From contig NZ_JBLTWO010000002.1 of the NCBI RefSeq assembly GCF_049889055.1, positions 310,001 through 374,000 on the forward strand: a stretch of DNA of 64,000 nt, written 5' to 3'. Position 1 is the first letter of the stretch. Each line of letters starts with the position of its first letter. A model generated the notes under the pieces. The model was given only the letters and a program-made list of their open reading frames with translations. It searched no databases and was not told the origin of the DNA. The position numbers were made by a program, and so were the translations under genes. Origin of the DNA: Rhizorhabdus sp049889055 (GTDB lineage Bacteria; Pseudomonadota; Alphaproteobacteria; Sphingomonadales; Sphingomonadaceae). Below are positions 60,132 through 64,000 of the stretch, piece by piece.

Positions 60132-60931
60132 CGCTTCCGGCGCTGGTTGAGCACCTCATAGGCCATCACGGCCGTCGCCACGGCGGCATTGAGGCTGTCG
60201 GCCTTGCCCAGCATCGGGATCTTCACCAGCCGATCGCATTGGTCCTCATAGTCGGCCGGAAGCCCCTGCGCTTCGTTGCCGACGAGAATGAAGGTCGGCG
60301 CAGTGTAACGCGGCTCCTGATAATCGTGCACGGCGCGCAGGCTCGTTCCGATCAGCTCGCCGGGGCCGCTGCGCAGCCAGGCGATGAATTCGGGCCAGCG
60401 CGCGGTAACGATCCGCTGCGTGAACAAGGCCCCCATGGTGGCGCGCACGGCTTCCACCGAAAAGGGGTCGACACAGTCGTCGACGAGGATCAGCCCGCCA
60501 GCCCCGACGGCGTCGCCGGTGCGCAGGATCGTCCCGAGATTGCCCGGATCGCGCAGCGACTGGGCGACGATCCAGATGTTAGCCTGTGCGCGGTCGATCG
60601 CGGTGAGCGACGTGTCCCATTCACGGAAGACGCCGAGCACGGTCTGCGGATTGTCCTTGCCCGACAGCTTCGACAGAATATCGCGGCTCGTCTCGATCGC
60701 TTCGCCGCCGACGGCCTCGACCCCAGCGATCAGCCTCTGCGTCAGCGGGTGATCGGCCCCGTCCTTCGCGAAGAAGATATATTCGGGGAGATGGCCGGCA
60801 TCGGATGCTTCGGTGAGGATGCGCAGGCCCTCGGCCAGAAACAGGCCCTCCTCGCGCCGATGGCGCTTCTCGCGGAGCGACCGGACCCGCTTGACCAGCG
60901 TGTTGGAGAAGGCGGTTATCTGACGGGGCAG
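60128..60931 (-). CDS. SpoU-type tRNA/rRNA 2'-O-methyltransferase, likely CTG start
   Basis: About 267 residues. N-terminal substrate-binding part (EGLFLAEGLRILTEA) and SPOUT knot with SLRDPGNLGTILRTGDAVG, ILVGNEAQGLP and IPMLGKADSLNAAVATAVMAYE, as in RlmB/TrmH-like enzymes using SAM. Homologues begin around the residues PRQITAFSN, and here that point is preceded by CTG (60931) with GGAG nine bases upstream. No ATG, GTG or TTG exists in frame between there and the ptsH stop; the next ATG starts lie inside ptsH (61084 and 61126) and would add a long basic extension. Confidence 0.85.
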   Translation of the reverse strand: MPRQITAFSNTLVKRVRSLREKRHRREEGLFLAEGLRILTEASDAGHLPEYIFFAKDGADHPLTQRLIAGVEAVGGEAIETSRDILSKLSGKDNPQTVLGVFREWDTSLTAIDRAQANIWIVAQSLRDPGNLGTILRTGDAVGAGGLILVDDCVDPFSVEAVRATMGALFTQRIVTARWPEFIAWLRSGPGELIGTSLRAVHDYQEPRYTAPTFILVGNEAQGLPADYEDQCDRLVKIPMLGKADSLNAAVATAVMAYEVLNQRRKR

Positions 60932-61019
60932 GGGACCATGCTCCGATGGGGCCCGCGCGGGTCGCGCAGGCGAACGATGGATAGTGGCAGCGGCATCGAC
61001 GGGGCGGGCAGGCGCCGGG

Positions 61020-61292
61020 TCATTCCTCGCCGAATTTATTCTCGACCAGCTCGGTGAGCGCAGCCAGCGCCTTTTCGGCGCCATCGCCCTTTGCCGAGAT
61101 GATGATGCTGTCGCCCTTGGCGGCACCGAGCATCATCAGGCCCATGATCGATGTTCCGGCGACCTTCGAGCCATCCTTCTCGACTTCGACCTCGGCGCTG
61201 TGCGAGCTGGCGAGGGTCACGAACTTCGCGCTGGCCCGGGCATGAAGCCCACGGATATTGGTGATCCGGACCTCGCGGCTGACGGTCGTCAT
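61020..61292 (-). CDS. ptsH: phosphocarrier protein HPr
   Basis: 90 residues. Phospho-His17 in GLHARASAKF and the regulatory Ser48 in GTSIMGLMMLGAAKGD, target of HPr kinase. Carries phosphate from enzyme I to EIIA, in a regulatory PTS with no sugar permease nearby. Overlaps the EIIA gene by four bases. The ptsP/EI gene is outside the window. Confidence 0.95.
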   Translation of the reverse strand: MTTVSREVRITNIRGLHARASAKFVTLASSHSAEVEVEKDGSKVAGTSIMGLMMLGAAKGDSIIISAKGDGAEKALAALTELVENKFGEE

Positions 61293-61696
61293 GCGGCGGC
61301 TTCCCCGAGAACCTCGGATGCGACCGAGATATATTTACGCCCGGCGTCGCGGGCGGCGCCGACGGCTGCCTTGATCTTCATCATCTTGCGGGCGCCTTCG
61401 AGGCGGATCAGCATCGGCAGGTTGATGCCGGCGATCACCTCGACCCTACCGGGCTCCATCAGCGAGATGGCCAGGTTCGACGGGGTCCCACCGAAAAGAT
61501 CGGTCAGCAATATCACGCCGGAGCCGTCGTCGACGGCCTTAACCGCCTTGGCGATATCGGCCCGGCGACCCTCCATGTCGTCATCCGGTCCGATGCAGAT
61601 CGCCTCGATAGCGGTCTGCGGCCCAACGACATGCTCCATAGCCGTCACGAACTCGGCCGCGAGGCGGCCATGGGTAACGAGCACCAATCCGATCAT
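61289..61696 (-). CDS. PTS EIIA component, mannose family (regulatory type)
   Basis: 135 residues. His9 in LVLVTHGRLA is the phosphorylation site; LLTDLFGGTPSNLA is the conserved EIIA-Man segment. Without EIIB or EIIC partners it should act as a regulator that reads the HPr phosphorylation state, as in other alphaproteobacteria. Between rapZ (19-bp gap) and ptsH. Confidence 0.93.
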   Translation of the reverse strand: MIGLVLVTHGRLAAEFVTAMEHVVGPQTAIEAICIGPDDDMEGRRADIAKAVKAVDDGSGVILLTDLFGGTPSNLAISLMEPGRVEVIAGINLPMLIRLEGARKMMKIKAAVGAARDAGRKYISVASEVLGEAAA

Positions 61697-61715
61697 CTGA
61701 CATTAAACCCGCTGG

Positions 61716-62642
61716 TCATGATCCTAAGCCTGGCACCCCGTTCTCCTGCACGTCGGACTTCTGGTGAGTCAGATCGCGATGGCGGACCGTGGGCGAAAAA
61801 CCTGCCTCGCGCAACCGGCTTGCGAGTGTTTCCGCAAAATGCACCGATCTGTGCTTTCCACCGGTACATCCGATGGCGATCGTCACATAGCTTTTGCCCT
61901 CGGCCTCGTAGCGCGGAAGGAGCAGCAGCAGCAGATCCTCGATTCGCTGCTTGGCCTCGGCATAGGTCGGATCCTGCACGATATAGGCGCCCACATCCGG
62001 ATCGAGCCCGGTCTTCGGTCGCAGCTGCGGGTCCCAGTGCGGATTGCGCAGAAAACGCATGTCGAACAGCAGATCGGCGTCGCGCGGCACCCCGCGCGAA
62101 AAGCCGAAGGACATGACCGTCAGCGTCGTGCCGGCGCCGGTCGCGTCGCCCAGGCTGCGGCGCAACGAGGCCTGGAGATCGTTGGTAGAGACTTCCGAAG
62201 TGTCGACCAGTTCGTCGGCGGCCGCGCGCAGAGGGGCTAGCAATTCCCGCTCATGGACGATGCCGTCCTCGATCGGCCGGTCCTGGGCGAGCGGATGGCG
62301 GCTTCGCGTCGCCGAATAGCGCCGGGCGATTTCCGCCCCCGAGCAGTCGAGAAAGAGGATGCCGGCGTCGCGTCCCTCGGTCTTGAGCGCGACCACGCGG
62401 CGGACGAGCCGGTTGCTGTCGAAATCGCGGGTCCGGCTGTCGATCCCGATCGCGAGCGGGCGTCGTTCGTCGATGCTCCCCTCGGCGGGCGAAACGGCAA
62501 TCAAGCGGTCGAGCAGCGACAAGGGGAGATTGTCGACGGTCTCCCAGCCCATGTCCTCGAGCGCCTTGAGCGCGGTCTTCTTGCCGGCACCTGACATGCC
62601 GGTGACGAACAATATCCGGCGGGGCAGCGATGTCCGGCTCAT
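61716..62642 (-). CDS. rapZ: RapZ-family nucleotide-binding protein
   Basis: 308 residues. Walker A region GMSGAGKKTALKALEDMGWE, DNLPLSLLD, and C-terminal DMRFLRNPHWDP and GCTGGKHRSVHFAE, all RapZ marks. In Enterobacteria RapZ is an RNA-binding adaptor; the role in alphaproteobacteria is less clear. Lys follows the Walker Lys where Ser or Thr is usual. Four-base overlap with hprK. Confidence 0.95.
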   Translation of the reverse strand: MSRTSLPRRILFVTGMSGAGKKTALKALEDMGWETVDNLPLSLLDRLIAVSPAEGSIDERRPLAIGIDSRTRDFDSNRLVRRVVALKTEGRDAGILFLDCSGAEIARRYSATRSRHPLAQDRPIEDGIVHERELLAPLRAAADELVDTSEVSTNDLQASLRRSLGDATGAGTTLTVMSFGFSRGVPRDADLLFDMRFLRNPHWDPQLRPKTGLDPDVGAYIVQDPTYAEAKQRIEDLLLLLLPRYEAEGKSYVTIAIGCTGGKHRSVHFAETLASRLREAGFSPTVRHRDLTHQKSDVQENGVPGLGS

Positions 62643-63082
62643 TGCGATCCTCCCACTCCATGAAGCAGCAACGCCTGCTCCGCCTTGATCGGGGCAGACG
62701 CCTCGAATGGAGCAAAGCCTAACGCCGGAATCGATATGCCTTGGAGGGAGATGGATGCGAGGGGCTCCTCGGGAAGCCGCTCGGGCGATCGGTCGAGGTC
62801 GAGCAGCAAGGCAACGGGGGCCTCGCCGACATGGGGCATATCGAGGATACCGACCCCGCGCAGTTCGATCTTGCCCGCGATGGTGGAGGGCGGACGCGCT
62901 ATCAGCCGCCCGGCTCTCGCAACTAGCTCGGTATAGTCGTCCGAGAGCAGTGCAGCGCCGCGATCTATCAGGCGCATCGCGAGGTCCGATTTTCCGCTCC
63001 CGGATCGACCCGCGATCAACAGGGCGCGCCCGCCGATCACCACACAGGAGGCATGAAGCGGATTACCGGCCGCCACCATCAC
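62639..63082 (-). CDS. hprK: HPr kinase/phosphorylase, short form
   Basis: 147 residues, only the C-terminal kinase domain, the usual alphaproteobacterial form. Walker A GRSGSGKSDLA, SDDYTEL and the RGVGILDMPHVGE segment are present. Phosphorylates the regulatory Ser of HPr. Overlaps the sensor kinase gene by four bases. Confidence 0.93.
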   Translation of the reverse strand: MMVAAGNPLHASCVVIGGRALLIAGRSGSGKSDLAMRLIDRGAALLSDDYTELVARAGRLIARPPSTIAGKIELRGVGILDMPHVGEAPVALLLDLDRSPERLPEEPLASISLQGISIPALGFAPFEASAPIKAEQALLLHGVGGSQ

Positions 63083-64000
63083 AGGCTCCGCGCAGGCAGT
63101 CTTATGACGAACTTGGCACCCTTCGGCGCATTGTCCCGGTCCATCGCGAGGATGCTGCCATTATGGCCTTCGACGATCGCCTTGGCGATTGCGAGGCCCA
63201 GGCCGCTATGTCGGCCAAAGGCCTCGCTATCAGGACGCTCACTGTGAAAGCGATTGAAGATCGCCTCCCGCGCGTCTGCCGGCACGCCCGGTCCCTCGTC
63301 TTCCACCTTGATCACGACATCATCGCCGTCGCGGGTCGCGGACACCTGGACGAGCCCGCCTTCGGGCGAGAAAGAGACGGCATTTTCGACGAGATTCTCG
63401 ACCACCCTCGTCAGGCGCGACCCGTCGCCGAACACCACCGCCGTACCGCGATGAGGACGGGCGAAGGCCACGCGGACGCTGCCATTGCGCCCGCGACTCT
63501 CGCGGGTCGCCAGCAATCCCTCGATCATCACCCCCAGGTCGATCGATTCGAACCGCGCGCGGGCAAGTTCGGCGTCCACCCGCGACGCTTCCGAAATATC
63601 GGTGATCAGGCGGTCGAGTCTTGCGACATCGTCTCGGATAACGGTTATAAGCTGCTGCTGAAGATCGGGATTTTTGACGAGGTCGAGGCTGTCGACCGCT
63701 GACCGCAGGGAGGCCAACGGATTTTTCAGCTCATGTGCAACATCCGCCGCGAAGGCTTCGGTCGCGTCGATCCGCTGCCGGATCGCCAGGCTCATGTCGG
63801 ACAGGGCTCGGGCCAGCGTGCCGATCTCGTCGCGCCGTTCGGGAAGGCGCGGAACCTGCACTTCGCGCGCCCGGCCGAGGCGCACGCGATGCGCAGCGAG
63901 GGCAAGCCGGCGCAAAGGGCGGACGATGGTGCGGGCGAGAAACAGCGACAGGCTGACCGATACCAGCACCACGATCAGCAGGACGACGCCGAGCCGCAGC
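63079..64000 (-). CDS. chvG: ChvG/ExoS-like sensor histidine kinase, 5' part beyond window
   Basis: Partial: the frame stays open to the window edge (the coding start lies beyond 64000). Visible are a membrane helix, a HAMP domain (TIVRPLRRLALAAHRVRLG), HisKA with the phospho-His in DVAHELKNPLASL, and HATPase with ENAVSFSPEGG, DEGPGVP and HSGLGLAIAKAIVE. Position upstream of hprK-rapZ-EIIA-ptsH identifies it as ChvG/ExoS, an acid and envelope stress sensor; its regulator chvI should follow outside the window. Confidence 0.9.
   Translation of the reverse strand, partial: LRLGVVLLIVVLVSVSLSLFLARTIVRPLRRLALAAHRVRLGRAREVQVPRLPERRDEIGTLARALSDMSLAIRQRIDATEAFAADVAHELKNPLASLRSAVDSLDLVKNPDLQQQLITVIRDDVARLDRLITDISEASRVDAELARARFESIDLGVMIEGLLATRESRGRNGSVRVAFARPHRGTAVVFGDGSRLTRVVENLVENAVSFSPEGGLVQVSATRDGDDVVIKVEDEGPGVPADAREAIFNRFHSERPDSEAFGRHSGLGLAIAKAIVEGHNGSILAMDRDNAPKGAKFVIRLPARSL

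Overview
The window looks like a piece of a GC-rich alphaproteobacterial chromosome, most likely a sphingomonad. Support comes from the gene order chvG-hprK-rapZ-ptsIIA-ptsH with a short HprK, a FixL/FixJ pair, a class II DAHP synthase, a TelA/XpaC-like pair and an OpgC-type acyltransferase. This assignment rests on family recognition only; no search was run.

Three blocks are visible. (1) 1-18175 is core-like: a periplasmic binding protein, XpaC-like and TelA, typA, gltBD, a universal stress protein, a beta-CASP metallo-hydrolase, a MgtC/DUF4010 membrane protein and the heme-PAS oxygen sensor FixL with FixJ. (2) 18176-53987 appears to be a genomic island of about 35.8 kb. It abuts the 3' end of a tRNA-Glu(CTC) gene, and a 17-bp near-copy of that 3' end (16 of 17 bases) lies at its far end. 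No integrase is recognisable. (3) 53988-64000 is core again: tRNA-Glu, class II DAHP synthase, OpgC, Lon, GreB, an RNA methyltransferase, the nitrogen-type PTS genes, RapZ, HprK and the end of a ChvG-like sensor kinase.

The left half of the island (18.2-32.5 kb, all minus strand) reads as an uptake and breakdown module: a TonB receptor, HyuA/HyuB (ATP-dependent hydantoinase/oxoprolinase type), an M24 peptidase, an NCS1 permease, an unrecognised protein coupled to a DyP-type peroxidase, and a MalT-type LuxR regulator. Divergent from the regulator is a long plus-strand operon (32.8-46.0 kb): two avidin-like proteins flanking a pepsin-type aspartic protease without signal peptide or propeptide, an alpha-oxoamine synthase (BioF-like), a medium-chain reductase, a possible Fe/2OG enzyme, two ATP-grasp-like ligases, an HSL-type esterase, an isopenicillin-N-synthase-like dioxygenase, a 118-residue small protein and a LanB-like protein without an elimination domain. 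A minus-strand acyl-chain operon follows (tandem ketosynthase with a dead second domain, thioesterase, aldo-keto reductase, enoyl-CoA hydratase), then a second reductase and an acyl-CoA dehydrogenase.

I know of no described pathway with this gene set. My best reading is a biosynthetic and recycling cluster for a modified peptide or acyl-peptide that may carry a ureido (biotin-like) group. The avidin-like proteins keep the residues that hold the ureido ring of biotin, and the neighbouring hydantoinase and NCS1 permease belong to families that handle cyclic ureides. The gene content is seen in the sequence; the product idea is inference.
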